NCBI GenBank assembly: GCA_034437515.1
Contig: DAOTTX010000018.1
Location: 1 to 45,179, forward strand
Length of the DNA: 45,179 nt
Origin: DAOTTX01 sp034437515
GTDB taxonomy: Bacteria; Chloroflexota; Anaerolineae; Aggregatilineales; Phototrophicaceae
Direction: 5' to 3'
Position numbers and translations under genes: made by a program
The notes under the pieces: generated by a model
What the model was told of the DNA's origin: nothing
What the model saw: the letters and a program-made list of their open reading frames with translations, nothing else
The model's database searches: none
In this document: piece after piece, positions 23,515-32,012 of the stretch
How positions within the stretch are numbered: position 1 is the stretch's first letter
Layout: each line of letters opens with the position of its first letter

Positions 23515-25341
23515 ATGCGCCGCATCGGTTTTGGATTGCTAGGACTGCTGATCGTGATGGTTTTGCCGTTGATGCTGTATTCAACAGCAGACGCGCAGCC
23601 GGTTTTCGTCACCAACACACCGCGTCCGTCGCCGGTGCCGGTCAGCACCGCAGACGCACCCGCTGACCAATACGCCTTACGCATGTGGACCGAGTCCGCG
23701 CTGGTCGAGACGCTCATCGGGCAGGTGATTCAACTTGCCGGTGGTGAAGCAGAGCAAGAAGCCGCCATCCGGTTGACACTTTACGAACTCAACCGTCGCT
23801 TCCCCGATGCACCGCGTAACATCGAAGATCGTAACCGGCTGCTCGAAGCCATGCTGACCGCCCCGGCGGGTACGGTTGACCTGCGCCTCGTCGCCCGACC
23901 TTATGTGGTCGAGCGCCTTGATGACACGTTGCTCGATACAGGTGATACGACCGTCGATAACTTCCGTATCATCGCATCATCCATCAACCTCAATGGTGAT
24001 AATATCACTGACGCCCTGCTGCACATCATCTATCCGGCGAATATAGAAGTTAACCCATTGTACAACGACTTCATCCCGGTGGTCGGCACTGAAGCGGGGA
24101 TTTTCGAGCTACCACGCGGCGTGGACACCATCCCTGCCGCGCCCTACGTCGATATTGAAGCGGTCATGCTCACTCGCGGCGGGGATCTTAATCAAGACAC
24201 CCGCGACGAGTTCGCATTGACCATTACCACCGATGCGCTTAACGATGAATTACGGATCTTTGGCCTGCGGTCAGGTGCGGTGGTCGATCTGGTATTGCCG
24301 GGGCAACCACTGCGCTATGGTGAGATCAACACCTGGCCTGAAGACGGCAGGACGTTAGCGGTCGCCGAGTACCGGCTGGCATCCGACCGCTGGCAGTGCG
24401 TCAGCGCTTTAGACATCACCTGGCAGTGGGAGCGCAACTTCTACCGGCCCGTAGGCGAACTCAACACCGGCTACGAACCGCTACCGAGCGTGGGCTGTCA
24501 GGTCGCCGCCGAGGAACCGCTGTACGTACAATCGGCTGCAAATGCCATCGAAACGGTGGAGAACGCTATCGACGATACATCGCTGTTCCGGCGTGGTGCA
24601 GACCGGGCGGGCATGGCACTGGCGATGCTCTATTTGCTGGCGGGTGAGGAAGGACGGGCCGGCGATCAAGCGGCGGGCTTGCTAGAACAACTCGACAATA
24701 ACGACTGGCTGCGGACTCAACTCAACGCCTTCACGGTCGCGGCGGGAGAGCCGGATGCCAACCCGATTATCGTCTGTGCCGCGTTGGAAGAAGCCGCTCG
24801 GTTGGTCTTTGATGATGAAACGGTCGCCGCCTGTGACGTCGATCAGGTGTTGCAACAGTTCTTCGTAGAAAATCCGGTTCCGCTGGATGCTAATCTGGTC
24901 GATGTGCTGGAAACACTCGGCTTGTCGGTGCAACAGACCGTGACCGTTACCCAGGTGGGCTTCCTGCCGCGTCAAGTGGTGGATTTCGCGCTGCCGGGTG
25001 CGAGTTGGTGGTCGTTCGCGCCCACCGGGGATGAGGTCTTCGTCCCCACGCCGACCGATCCCCCGGTTGAATTTGCGGAAGCCGCTCCCGCTGCTGAGCC
25101 GGTCGCCGTGCCCCAGGCCGCGTTGGATGCGCTGCTGGTCGATGATCGTCCCGCCGATGCACTCACCGCGCTGGCAAATGTGAGCGCACCGCTATCCATC
25201 GAGGCGCAGTATGTGCAGGCCCTCGCCTATGACCTGACCGGCAACCGCACCGCCGCCCGCCGCGCCTATTATGACCTGTGGGTGAACACAACCGGTACGG
25301 TCTGGGGGCAGCTTGCCGGTGCCCATCTGGAAAGGCGCTAG
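23515..25341 (+). CDS. Large secreted protein of unknown function
   Basis: 608 residues. A signal peptide (1-27, ending ADAQP) is followed by a short Pro/Thr linker and a helical segment (50-120) with ALVETLIGQVIQLAG. The region of about 145-310 has the beta-propeller/FG-GAP-like text NLNGDNITDALLHI and GGDLNQDTRDEFALTI, as if reading out stored numeric values. From 330 on it is helical with TPR-like spacing (GADRAGMALAMLYLLAGEEG..., ALDALLVDDRPADALTAL, VQALAYDLTGNRTAARRAY). No catalytic motif is seen. Homologues are probably confined to relatives. Divergent from the VanW unit; its own promoter near 23479 (TATAAC) is weak. Confidence 0.8.
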   Translation: MRRIGFGLLGLLIVMVLPLMLYSTADAQPVFVTNTPRPSPVPVSTADAPADQYALRMWTESALVETLIGQVIQLAGGEAEQEAAIRLTLYELNRRFPDAPRNIEDRNRLLEAMLTAPAGTVDLRLVARPYVVERLDDTLLDTGDTTVDNFRIIASSINLNGDNITDALLHIIYPANIEVNPLYNDFIPVVGTEAGIFELPRGVDTIPAAPYVDIEAVMLTRGGDLNQDTRDEFALTITTDALNDELRIFGLRSGAVVDLVLPGQPLRYGEINTWPEDGRTLAVAEYRLASDRWQCVSALDITWQWERNFYRPVGELNTGYEPLPSVGCQVAAEEPLYVQSAANAIETVENAIDDTSLFRRGADRAGMALAMLYLLAGEEGRAGDQAAGLLEQLDNNDWLRTQLNAFTVAAGEPDANPIIVCAALEEAARLVFDDETVAACDVDQVLQQFFVENPVPLDANLVDVLETLGLSVQQTVTVTQVGFLPRQVVDFALPGASWWSFAPTGDEVFVPTPTDPPVEFAEAAPAAEPVAVPQAALDALLVDDRPADALTALANVSAPLSIEAQYVQALAYDLTGNRTAARRAYYDLWVNTTGTVWGQLAGAHLERR

Positions 25342-25430
25342 CCTGTACCAGGGGCTGACTCTGACTGTTTTTAGCAGTATGATACCAAACGCATCCATAT
25401 GCGATTGCCTTAATGTCATGCGTGGATTTC

Positions 25431-25460
25431 TTGACAAGTGACTCGCAAATCGAATATCCT
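25431..25460 (+). promoter_or_regulatory. Promoter of the 148-residue acidic protein gene
   Basis: TTGACA (25431-25436), 18-bp spacer, TATCCT (25455-25460), leaving a leader of about 118 nt before ATG 25585. Confidence 0.5.
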
Positions 25461-25550
25461 CATGGTTAGCAAGCGTAAAGGTTTGCACACTGCATACGTT
25501 CAAACTTGGCCTACAAAGCAGGTGTAGAAACTTGCTCACATACTTATCCT

Positions 25551-25587
25551 AGAAGGAGTGGGTTCCCCGAACCCAACACAACCTATG
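25551..25587 (+). promoter_or_regulatory. Shine-Dalgarno separated from its ATG by a hairpin
   Basis: AGAAGGAG (25551-25558) is a strong Shine-Dalgarno but stands 26 nt before the ATG at 25585. Between them lies a perfect hairpin, GGGTTC-CCC-GAACCC (25560-25574). Folding it would remove 15 nt and bring the spacing to about 11 nt, within the working range. A GTG at 25558 is in frame but overlaps the Shine-Dalgarno and so cannot use it. Confidence 0.55.
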
Positions 25588-26031
25588 AATGACACACAAT
25601 CCTTTGACATTCGTATCCCTGTGCGCGTGATGACTGAAGCCCATGCTGGTGAGAAAGACGCCTGCGATGTGATCGTCGAAATGGAAGACGGCGCGATCTA
25701 CACAGCGATGTTCGTCACATTTCAATACTTACAGCGCCAGATGACATTGACGCATGACCTCACCGCGCAAATCGACGATGCGGTGCCAGTACGCTTTGCC
25801 ATGCTGGAAACACCGCACATCATCCTTGAATCGCTGAATCGTGAGACCATCGAAGACTGCATTGACAGTCTCTTTGCGATGGAAACCTTTGGGACGATCT
25901 TCACACAGGTCACCGAAGACGAAACCGAATCCTCACATGATGACACCACCACTACCAACGGCAACGGTCGCCGTGCCACGCAGGAAATGGCTGCCGTTGT
26001 CCTGTCGGACGTCCTCGTGGTGGAAGAATAA
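25585..26031 (+). CDS. Acidic cytoplasmic protein of unknown function
   Basis: 148 residues. It shows beta-rich text at 8-75 (FDIRIPVRVMTEA, CDVIVEMEDGAIYTAMFVTF), where a small-barrel or immunity-like fold is conceivable. The text ETPHIILESLNRETIEDCIDSLFAMETFGTIF follows. The low-complexity tail starts near residue 110 (DETESSHDDTTTTNGNG). No signal peptide or membrane segment. No family recognised. It stands alone between its own promoter and the thrS leader. Confidence 0.75.
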   Translation: MNDTQSFDIRIPVRVMTEAHAGEKDACDVIVEMEDGAIYTAMFVTFQYLQRQMTLTHDLTAQIDDAVPVRFAMLETPHIILESLNRETIEDCIDSLFAMETFGTIFTQVTEDETESSHDDTTTTNGNGRRATQEMAAVVLSDVLVVEE

Positions 26032-26077
26032 GCAACACCCGCTTTTTTTTAGCGTAAAATTCCATCGCGCCTGAGAA

Positions 26078-26128
26078 GCGCAAAGACACGAGGTCACACC
26101 GAAAAGTTGTGCCCTGGTTTCTTTGCGC
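26078..26128. repeat. Hairpin repeat of the GCGCAAAGA...TCTTTGCGC type upstream of thrS
   Basis: Exact 9-bp arms at 26078-26086 and 26120-26128 enclose a second short stem (GG-t-CACA with TGTGCC). GTTTTGCG follows. The text resembles dispersed intergenic palindromes found in many bacterial genomes. It may also end transcription from the upstream gene. No T-box core sequence is present in the thrS leader. Confidence 0.55.
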
Positions 26129-26174
26129 GTTTTGCGTTATGTATCCTGCCACTACTGACCGGCTTAATCGACGG

Positions 26175-26203
26175 TTGAACGAAACGTATGCAAACTCGAT
26201 AAT
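26175..26203 (+). promoter_or_regulatory. Promoter of thrS
   Basis: TTGAAC (26175-26180), 17-bp spacer, GATAAT (26198-26203), 33 nt before ATG 26237. Confidence 0.65.
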
Positions 26204-26236
26204 TACACGTATATCCAACCATAATCTGGAGAAATT

Positions 26237-28048
26237 ATGTCTCAACAAGAACGCTACGAAGACAGCCATCTCTACCGGGTGCGCCACTCGACGGCACACG
26301 TCATGGCGGAGGCACTGCTGGAACGCTTCCCCGATGCCAAGATCGCCATCGGCCCGCCCATTGACGACGGCTTTTACTACGATTTTGACCTGCCCAGCGC
26401 CATCACGGATGAAGACCTGAAGTGGATCGAAAAACGGATGAAGAAGATCATCGGCGGCAACCACAGCTTTGAATATCGTGAGGTTGCCCCACAAGAGGCG
26501 CGAGAGATCTTCAGCGACCAACCGTACAAGCTCGCCCTGATCGAAGACCTGGTCAACGGGCGCGTGGACGAAAACGGCGAACAGATCGCCGAACCCGCCG
26601 AAAAGCTCACCGTCTACGAGCAGAACAATTTCATCGACCTGTGCCGGGGGCCGCACGTCGAAAGCACCAAAGAGATCAACCCGAAGGCGTTCAGCATCAC
26701 GTTTAAGCCACCGGCGGGCGCTTACTGGCGCGGCGATGAGAAAAACACCCAGCTCACGCGCATTTACGGCACGGCTTGGGAATCGCCCGACGACCTCAAG
26801 GACTACCTGCACCGGCTGGAAGAAGCCCGTAAGCGTGACCATCGTGTGGTCGGCGAACAACTTGATCTGTTCGTGATTGATCCGCTGGTAGGGAAGGGCT
26901 TACCGCTGTGGAAGCCCAAAGGCGCACGTCTGCGCGATACGCTGGAACGCTGGCTGCGGCAAACCCTGCTAGACAGCGGCTATGAACCGGTCGTGACGCC
27001 GCACATCGGCAGCATCGAACTCTACAAGACTTCCGGGCATTACCCGTACTACAGCGACAGTCAGTACGCGCCCATCGACGTTGATGGCGAACTGTTCATG
27101 CTCAAGCCGATGAACTGCCCGCATCATATCATGGTCTATAAAAGTGAAATGCACTCCTATCGTGACTTGCCCGTGCGCCTCGCGGAGTTCGGCACGGTCT
27201 ACCGTTATGAGCAATCCGGCGAACTGCAAGGATTGACGCGCGTTCGTGGCTTCACGCAGGACGACGCTCATATCTTCGTCACGCCGGATCAACTGCTTGA
27301 TGAATTCAAGTCTGCGGTGAAGCTGGCGCAGTATGTGTTCAACAGCCTGGGGATGTTGGATTTCCGCGCCCGTGTGGGCACACGCGACCCCAACGGTGAT
27401 AAGTACGTCGGTGAGAGCGAACAGTGGGACAAGGCCGCCGATGCCATCATCCAGGCCTGTGAGGAACTCGGCTTGCCCTATGCCATCGAGGAAGGTGAGG
27501 CCGCGTTCTACGGCCCCAAGCTCGATCTGGTGTTCAAGGATGTGCTCAAACGTGATTGGCAGCTCGGCACCGTGCAGGTGGATTACAATCTGCCGGAACG
27601 CTTTGATCTCGAATACGTCGCGCCGGACGACACACGCCAGCAACCGATCATGATCCACCGGGCGCTGTTCGGCAGTGTGGAGCGGTTCGTCGGCATCCTG
27701 ATCGAGCATTTCGGCGGGGCGTTCCCGGCGTGGCTCAGCCCGACGCAGGTCGTCGTGATCCCGGTCGCTGACCAGCACAACGACTATGCCTACACTGTCG
27801 CGGACGAACTCAAGCCGCACGGCGTCACGGTGCGCGTGGATGACAGCAAGGGTCGCATGGGGAAGAAAATCCGCAACGCACGCGGCGAACACATTCCCTA
27901 CATGCTCATCGTCGGGGATAACGACATCGAAGCGGAGACGGTCAGTGTGCGTCTGCGCACAGATGAAGACCTGGGCGCGATGCCTCGGCCTGCATTCATC
28001 GACCTGGTGACGCGCGTGCTGCGGGAGCGTTCGCTCGACCTGCACTAA
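26237..28048 (+). CDS. thrS: Threonyl-tRNA synthetase (no TGS domain)
   Basis: 603 residues. It charges tRNA-Thr with threonine. The N2 editing domain comes first: H17-x3-H21 (HSTAH) and C136/H140 (CRGPH). The class II catalytic core follows, with zinc ligands C294 (MNCPHH), H345 (DDAHIF) and H474 (IMIHRALFGS). Motif 2 reads GTVYRYEQSGE...TRVRGFTQDD and motif 3 SVERFVGILIEH. The C-terminal anticodon-binding domain (490-600) carries GRMGKKIRNA. The roughly 60-residue N-terminal TGS domain of E. coli-type ThrS is absent. The protein starts directly at the editing domain with a GGAG Shine-Dalgarno, and there is no upstream coding extension. Confidence 0.97.
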   Translation: MSQQERYEDSHLYRVRHSTAHVMAEALLERFPDAKIAIGPPIDDGFYYDFDLPSAITDEDLKWIEKRMKKIIGGNHSFEYREVAPQEAREIFSDQPYKLALIEDLVNGRVDENGEQIAEPAEKLTVYEQNNFIDLCRGPHVESTKEINPKAFSITFKPPAGAYWRGDEKNTQLTRIYGTAWESPDDLKDYLHRLEEARKRDHRVVGEQLDLFVIDPLVGKGLPLWKPKGARLRDTLERWLRQTLLDSGYEPVVTPHIGSIELYKTSGHYPYYSDSQYAPIDVDGELFMLKPMNCPHHIMVYKSEMHSYRDLPVRLAEFGTVYRYEQSGELQGLTRVRGFTQDDAHIFVTPDQLLDEFKSAVKLAQYVFNSLGMLDFRARVGTRDPNGDKYVGESEQWDKAADAIIQACEELGLPYAIEEGEAAFYGPKLDLVFKDVLKRDWQLGTVQVDYNLPERFDLEYVAPDDTRQQPIMIHRALFGSVERFVGILIEHFGGAFPAWLSPTQVVVIPVADQHNDYAYTVADELKPHGVTVRVDDSKGRMGKKIRNARGEHIPYMLIVGDNDIEAETVSVRLRTDEDLGAMPRPAFIDLVTRVLRERSLDLH

Positions 28049-28083
28049 CACGACTATCGACCTGAATTTCGGGGCGTTCTCTG

Positions 28084-29064
28084 ATGATCTTTGCCTGGAT
28101 AGCAACTCTCATTCTGTTGGGGAACGCCATCGCTTTCGGGTGGGCTTGCTGGCGCTGTTGGCGACTGCGGCGGCGCTGGCGTGGCTTGGTTTATGGCGCA
28201 TTGACGCTGTTGTTCGCGGCGGCGTTGCCGGTCAGCGGGGTGCTGTTCTGGTACACCCACCGCGACATCCCGGAACCGGCCCAGCGCACCCTTTACCCCG
28301 GCGTTGAATACACCCGCGAGATCTGGACGGAACCACGCCCGGTGATTATCCATGTAGTGACCATCGACCTGGAAACGCCGGGGCTGGAATTTCTGGTCAC
28401 GCCCTACACGCCGACTGATGGACGAGTGCTGGCGGGGCAACGTACCGCGGATTTTCTGGAAACACATGATCTACAGGTGGCGGTTAACGGCGACTTCTTT
28501 GACCCCTGGTGGGATGACGGCCCCTGGCGCTACTATCCGCAGACCGGTGACCCGGTCGATGTACGGGGCATCACCGCCTCGCAGGGGGATGTCTACACCA
28601 CCGGCTTTGTCAACAACCGCTCAGATACGCTGTACATCGAGGCGGATAATACCATGCAGATCGGGCAACCTGGCGGGGAGATTTATCATGCCATTTCCGG
28701 TTATACGCGGCTGGTGCGCGATGGCATCCCGCTGACCTTCGATGTGGAGCCACGCAATCCCTACTTCAGCGCCCCCAACCCGCGAACGGCGGTGGGTATA
28801 GACGAGAACACACTTATCATCGTCGTTGTGGACGGACGGCAGATCAACTACAGCATGGGTGTGACCATCGAAGAACTGGCGGCGATCATGGCACGCTATG
28901 GCAGCGATCAGGCGTTGAATCTCGACGGTGGCGGCTCATCTACGCTGGTCATCGAAGGGGCGGATGGCAAAGCCGATGTGATCAACAGTCCGATCCACAA
29001 TCGCATCCCCGGCAGGGAACGCCCGGTGGCGAATCATCTGGGGGTATGGGTGCCGCGTAGATGA
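28084..29064 (+). CDS. Phosphodiester glycosidase-family (NAGPA-domain) membrane protein
   Basis: 326 residues. Two N-terminal membrane helices (2-25 and 37-58) are followed by an extracellular NAGPA/DUF2233 domain. Its signs are VAVNGDFFDPWWDDG (near 135-150), RTAVGIDENTLIIVVVDGRQ, GVTIEELAAIMARYG and the glycine-rich ALNLDGGGSSTLVIEG near the end. The domain is known from the mammalian uncovering enzyme that removes GlcNAc from phosphodiesters. Bacterial members are thought to act on cell-envelope glycans or exopolysaccharide. It follows thrS by 35 nt and may be co-transcribed with it. Confidence 0.88.
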   Translation: MIFAWIATLILLGNAIAFGWACWRCWRLRRRWRGLVYGALTLLFAAALPVSGVLFWYTHRDIPEPAQRTLYPGVEYTREIWTEPRPVIIHVVTIDLETPGLEFLVTPYTPTDGRVLAGQRTADFLETHDLQVAVNGDFFDPWWDDGPWRYYPQTGDPVDVRGITASQGDVYTTGFVNNRSDTLYIEADNTMQIGQPGGEIYHAISGYTRLVRDGIPLTFDVEPRNPYFSAPNPRTAVGIDENTLIIVVVDGRQINYSMGVTIEELAAIMARYGSDQALNLDGGGSSTLVIEGADGKADVINSPIHNRIPGRERPVANHLGVWVPRR

Positions 29065-29072
29065 GTATCCTG

Positions 29073-29100
29073 TTAACATTTCATGATGTTTCGGCATAAT
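29073..29100 (+). promoter_or_regulatory. Promoter of the SIMPL-domain gene
   Basis: TTAACA (29073-29078), 16-bp spacer, CATAAT (29095-29100), giving a leader of about 80 nt. Confidence 0.5.
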
Positions 29101-29188
29101 CGGAACTTTACGCAGATTGATGTCGTCATAAAGGGTGAAGCGCGGCATAGAGGCCGCCAGAAGATACACATCACAAGGAGAGTAACCC

Positions 29189-29929
29189 ATGCGTAAGTTT
29201 CTATTTGGCACACTATTGATGGCAATGATGGCGCTGGTGGTGTTACCGGCTGCCGCCCAGGAAGAAAGCCCGGCCTACCCCGCTGATACCATCACCGTGA
29301 CCGGCATTGGCGAGGCATCCGGTACACCCGATCTGGCGCGGGTCATCGTCGGCGTGGAGATTCAATCACAGGATTTAGCGATGGCGTTTGAGCAGTCCAA
29401 CAGTCAGATCGACTCAGTGATTAACGCGGTCGTCGAGGCCGGTGTCGCCCGTGAAGACGTGCGTACCACCAACCTGAACGTGTTCATCAACCGGGGGATG
29501 CAGCCCCCGCCCGGCCCGGAAGCCAGCGGCATGACGCAATCCGGCGATACTTACAACGTCAGCAATCAGATTCGCCTCGTCGTCCGTGACGTGGACAACG
29601 TCGCCGGGGTGATTAACGCGGCGGTCGCTGCGGGTGCGAACAACATCTTCGGGTTGGAGTTCGGCATTGAAGATCAAGACGCGCTGCAAAGCGACGCCCG
29701 TGCCGATGCTTTCGCCGACGCACGGGGCGACGCTGAAGAACTGGCACAACTCGCCGGGGTGACGCTAGGCGAAGTCGTGCTCATCCAGGAAGGCGGCAGC
29801 CCGGCCTTTGGGCCGATGAATATGTCCTTCGCCGAAATGGGACGTGGTGGCGGCGGCGGCGCGACCATTGAACCGGGGCAGTTGACCGTGAACTCAACGG
29901 TGACGGTCACCTTCGCCATCAACCGCTAG
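29189..29929 (+). CDS. Secreted SIMPL-domain (DUF541) protein
   Basis: 246 residues. A signal peptide (1-23, ending AAAQE) precedes one SIMPL domain. It starts ITVTGIGEASGTPDLARVIVGVE and contains VARSEDVRTTNLNV-type text (VAREDVRTTNLNVFIN), NQIRLVVRDVDNVAGVINAAV and DARGDAEELAQLAGVTLGEVVLI, which is the family's usual order. A Gly/Met-rich loop near 205-220 (MGRGGGGG) is variable in the family. Members are envelope proteins; some give tolerance to oxidative stress, but no single activity is established. A strong AAGGAGAG Shine-Dalgarno precedes it. Confidence 0.92.
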   Translation: MRKFLFGTLLMAMMALVVLPAAAQEESPAYPADTITVTGIGEASGTPDLARVIVGVEIQSQDLAMAFEQSNSQIDSVINAVVEAGVAREDVRTTNLNVFINRGMQPPPGPEASGMTQSGDTYNVSNQIRLVVRDVDNVAGVINAAVAAGANNIFGLEFGIEDQDALQSDARADAFADARGDAEELAQLAGVTLGEVVLIQEGGSPAFGPMNMSFAEMGRGGGGGATIEPGQLTVNSTVTVTFAINR

Positions 29930-29958
29930 GCATCACGATGGTATAAGACAAGGCTCAT

Positions 29959-29989
29959 AATCCCTCGCTGCGGTGGGGGGATTTTTTAT
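29959..29989. terminator. Terminator between convergent genes
   Basis: AATCCCTC (29959-29966) pairs with GGGGGATT (29976-29983), with one G-U, and is followed by TTTTTATT on the plus strand. The A-T base of the stem could also serve the opposite gene, whose stop codon lies inside it. Confidence 0.7.
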
Positions 29990-30186
29990 TGCTGTTCGTT
30001 CCGTGAGACAGCGATCGCCATGCCACATGCCATCCCGAAGCCGATCATCGCCGGCATCCACAGCGCGACATTCCCCAGCGCCAAACCGAGGATAAGCCCG
30101 AAGACCAGTCCAAAGACCGTACCCAGGCCCATCCCCATCTGGATTGCTTGCTTGTTTTCTGTGCTTGGCGGTTGCTTATTCATCAT
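29986..30186 (-). CDS. Small glycine-zipper membrane protein
   Basis: 66 residues. After a polar start (MMNKQPPSTENKQ), residues 16-60 are almost wholly hydrophobic with repeated GxxxG spacing (GMGLGTVFGLVFGLILGLAL; WMPAMIGFGMACGMAIAV), giving two tightly packed membrane helices. The end is VSRNEQQ. AGAGGC precedes the ATG, and ATG 30183 is an alternative. A promoter TTAAGT-17-CATAAT (CATAAT at 30212-30217, minus strand) is plausible. Function unknown; glycine-zipper proteins of this size can be structural or toxic to membranes. Confidence 0.7.
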   Translation of the reverse strand: MMNKQPPSTENKQAIQMGMGLGTVFGLVFGLILGLALGNVALWMPAMIGFGMACGMAIAVSRNEQQ

Positions 30187-30297
30187 ATTGCCTCTATTGA
30201 ATCAAACTTACATTATGCCCAGAATAACGGCGCAACTTAAACCGCCGATGAGTACGCCGCCAGGGCAATTGCATATGACGTTTTGTGTAACGTGTCA

Positions 30298-30322
30298 TAG
30301 GCAGACACACCGGTCTGCCCCT
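30298..30322. repeat. REP-like GGCAGAC...GTCTGCC palindrome
   Basis: GGCAGAC (30300-30306), six-base loop, GTCTGCC (30313-30319), then CCTAAAA. This resembles a family of short dispersed palindromes in bacterial intergenic DNA. It lies in the 287-bp gap 30187-30473, in which no gene is seen. Confidence 0.5.
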
Positions 30323-30473
30323 AAAATACCTGTTATGTCCTGTAAGGGAGCACCGCGTTTGCTCTCGTTTTCCCAAATGCGATTGCCCTCAGTACGCCGC
30401 CGAGTCTATGGCGGTTATATTTCGTAGCACAATCCTCGGTCGTACAGAAGCAAAATAGACGCAGACGACCGGG

Positions 30474-32012
30474 CTAATCCAGCGAGTGCAGGTCTTCGAG
30501 TAAGATTTGCCCGGTACGGAGTGCGGTCAGTGCCGCAGCGTGCCGGTCATCCGCGCCGGTGATGTTCATAACGCGGGCGAACATCTCGATAAGTTCCGGC
30601 AGTGGAATATCGAGCCGTCGCGCAATCTCTGCGTTGTCGTACCCGGCGGCGACGTAGAGCAAAATTTTCTGGTCGGTATCGTTGAGTTTTTCATCGTCAG
30701 GTGTGTTGGGGGAAAGCATCCCGCCGACGATCTTCTCCGCGATGCCGCGCCCTAACACGAGCTGCCCTTGCACAACCTTGCCAATCGCGTCGATCATCTC
30801 GTCTTCGTTGGCAGATTTCAAGATATAACCATGTGCGCCTGCCCGCAACGCCCGCACGATGTAAACATCCTCGTCACGCCCGGTCAGCACCAATACCTTG
30901 ACCTTCGGTGCCTGTGAGCGCACTTCTGGCAGAATGTCGATGCCGTTGCGCCCTGGCATGTTGAGGTCAAGCACCAGCACATCCGGCAGGATAGAAACGG
31001 TCTGTTGCAACGCGGATTCGCCGTCCCCCGCTTCTGCGACGACTACAAAATCGTCGTGCGTTTCCAGCAGACCCGCCAGTGACTTGCGCAGCAGCGTGTG
31101 GTCGTCCGCGAGGATGACGCGCAGCGTGCGCTGCCGGTTGACCGTATCTGAGATTTTGGTCTGCCGGTTAACGGGTTCGTTCGCGTCGTCGGTATTGGCG
31201 AGTTGAGCCGAATTGGTCTGTAGCACAGAATCCAGCGCCTCGAACAGCGCCGCCGCTGATTGATAGCGCCGGTCGGGGTTCTTTTCCAGCGTCTTGAGGA
31301 TGGCGGCCTCTAACGCGGGTGGAATGTCCGAATTGACGATGCGTGGCGGCGGCGGTGACTGCTTGACCTGTTGCAGCAGCAACGCGCCGATGTCATCAGC
31401 GTTGAACGGCAGTTGCCCGGTCGCCATCTCGTAGAGCACGATGCCGAGCGAATAAATGTCGGTGCGGTGGTCGAGCTTGAGTCCCTGCGCCTGCTCTGGG
31501 GAGAGATACGCCGGGGTGCCGATGACCATGCCATGCGCGGTGACGCGCTTGGCGTCGTTGGGCAGTGCCAACCCCAGATCCATGATCTTGACAATCCCTT
31601 TTGAGGTGACCTTGATGTTCGCCGGTTTGATGTCCCGGTGGATGATCTGCCGTTCGTGGGCATATTGCAAGGCCCCGGCGATCTGTTTACCCAGGTCAAC
31701 CAGACGCGGCGCGTCTGAAGGGATGTAGTAGGCCAATGAGACACCTTCGACGTACTCCATCAAGAGATAGGGCCGGTCATCCTCCTCGTCGATGTCGTAA
31801 ATCGCGGTGATGTTGGTATGGTTGAGCATCGCGGCGGAAGTGGCCTCTTGCAAGAAGCGTTTGCGCGTGGTTTCACGCACATGCGGTAGCAGCAGCTTGA
31901 CGGCAATTTCGCGTCCCAGGCGTTCGTCCAGGGCTTTGTAAACCGTCGCGGTGGAGCCATCCCCCAGGTGTTCCATGATTTCGTAGCGGTTGCGGAGCTT
32001 GCGTCCTATCAT
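30474..32012 (-). CDS. Ser/Thr protein kinase fused to a NarL/FixJ-type response regulator
   Basis: 512 residues. Residues 10-262 are a complete Hanks-type kinase: G-loop HLGDGSTATVY (15-25), K39, E56, HRDIKPAN (D127, N132), DLG (D145), GTPAYLSPEQ (165-174) and the conserved R-rich end. A linker (263-295) leads to a full receiver domain (297-425). It has acidic D303/D304, phospho-acceptor D349 (VLDLNMPG), T377 and K399. Residues 443-505 match a shortened LuxR/GerE helix-turn-helix (LNDTDQKILLYVAAGYDNAEIARRLD). Kinase and regulator are normally separate proteins; here one chain could both phosphorylate targets and bind DNA. No transmembrane helix, so cytoplasmic. Confidence 0.93.
   Translation of the reverse strand: MIGRKLRNRYEIMEHLGDGSTATVYKALDERLGREIAVKLLLPHVRETTRKRFLQEATSAAMLNHTNITAIYDIDEEDDRPYLLMEYVEGVSLAYYIPSDAPRLVDLGKQIAGALQYAHERQIIHRDIKPANIKVTSKGIVKIMDLGLALPNDAKRVTAHGMVIGTPAYLSPEQAQGLKLDHRTDIYSLGIVLYEMATGQLPFNADDIGALLLQQVKQSPPPPRIVNSDIPPALEAAILKTLEKNPDRRYQSAAALFEALDSVLQTNSAQLANTDDANEPVNRQTKISDTVNRQRTLRVILADDHTLLRKSLAGLLETHDDFVVVAEAGDGESALQQTVSILPDVLVLDLNMPGRNGIDILPEVRSQAPKVKVLVLTGRDEDVYIVRALRAGAHGYILKSANEDEMIDAIGKVVQGQLVLGRGIAEKIVGGMLSPNTPDDEKLNDTDQKILLYVAAGYDNAEIARRLDIPLPELIEMFARVMNITGADDRHAAALTALRTGQILLEDLHSLD

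Noticed and set aside
26032..26236. T-box riboswitch in the thrS leader
   Set aside because: No TGGNACCGCG-like core and no specifier-loop layout. The promoter is only 33 nt before the ATG, leaving no room.
26969..28105. 378-codon minus-strand frame opposite thrS
   Set aside because: Antisense of a conserved synthetase; typical shadow frame of G+C-rich DNA.
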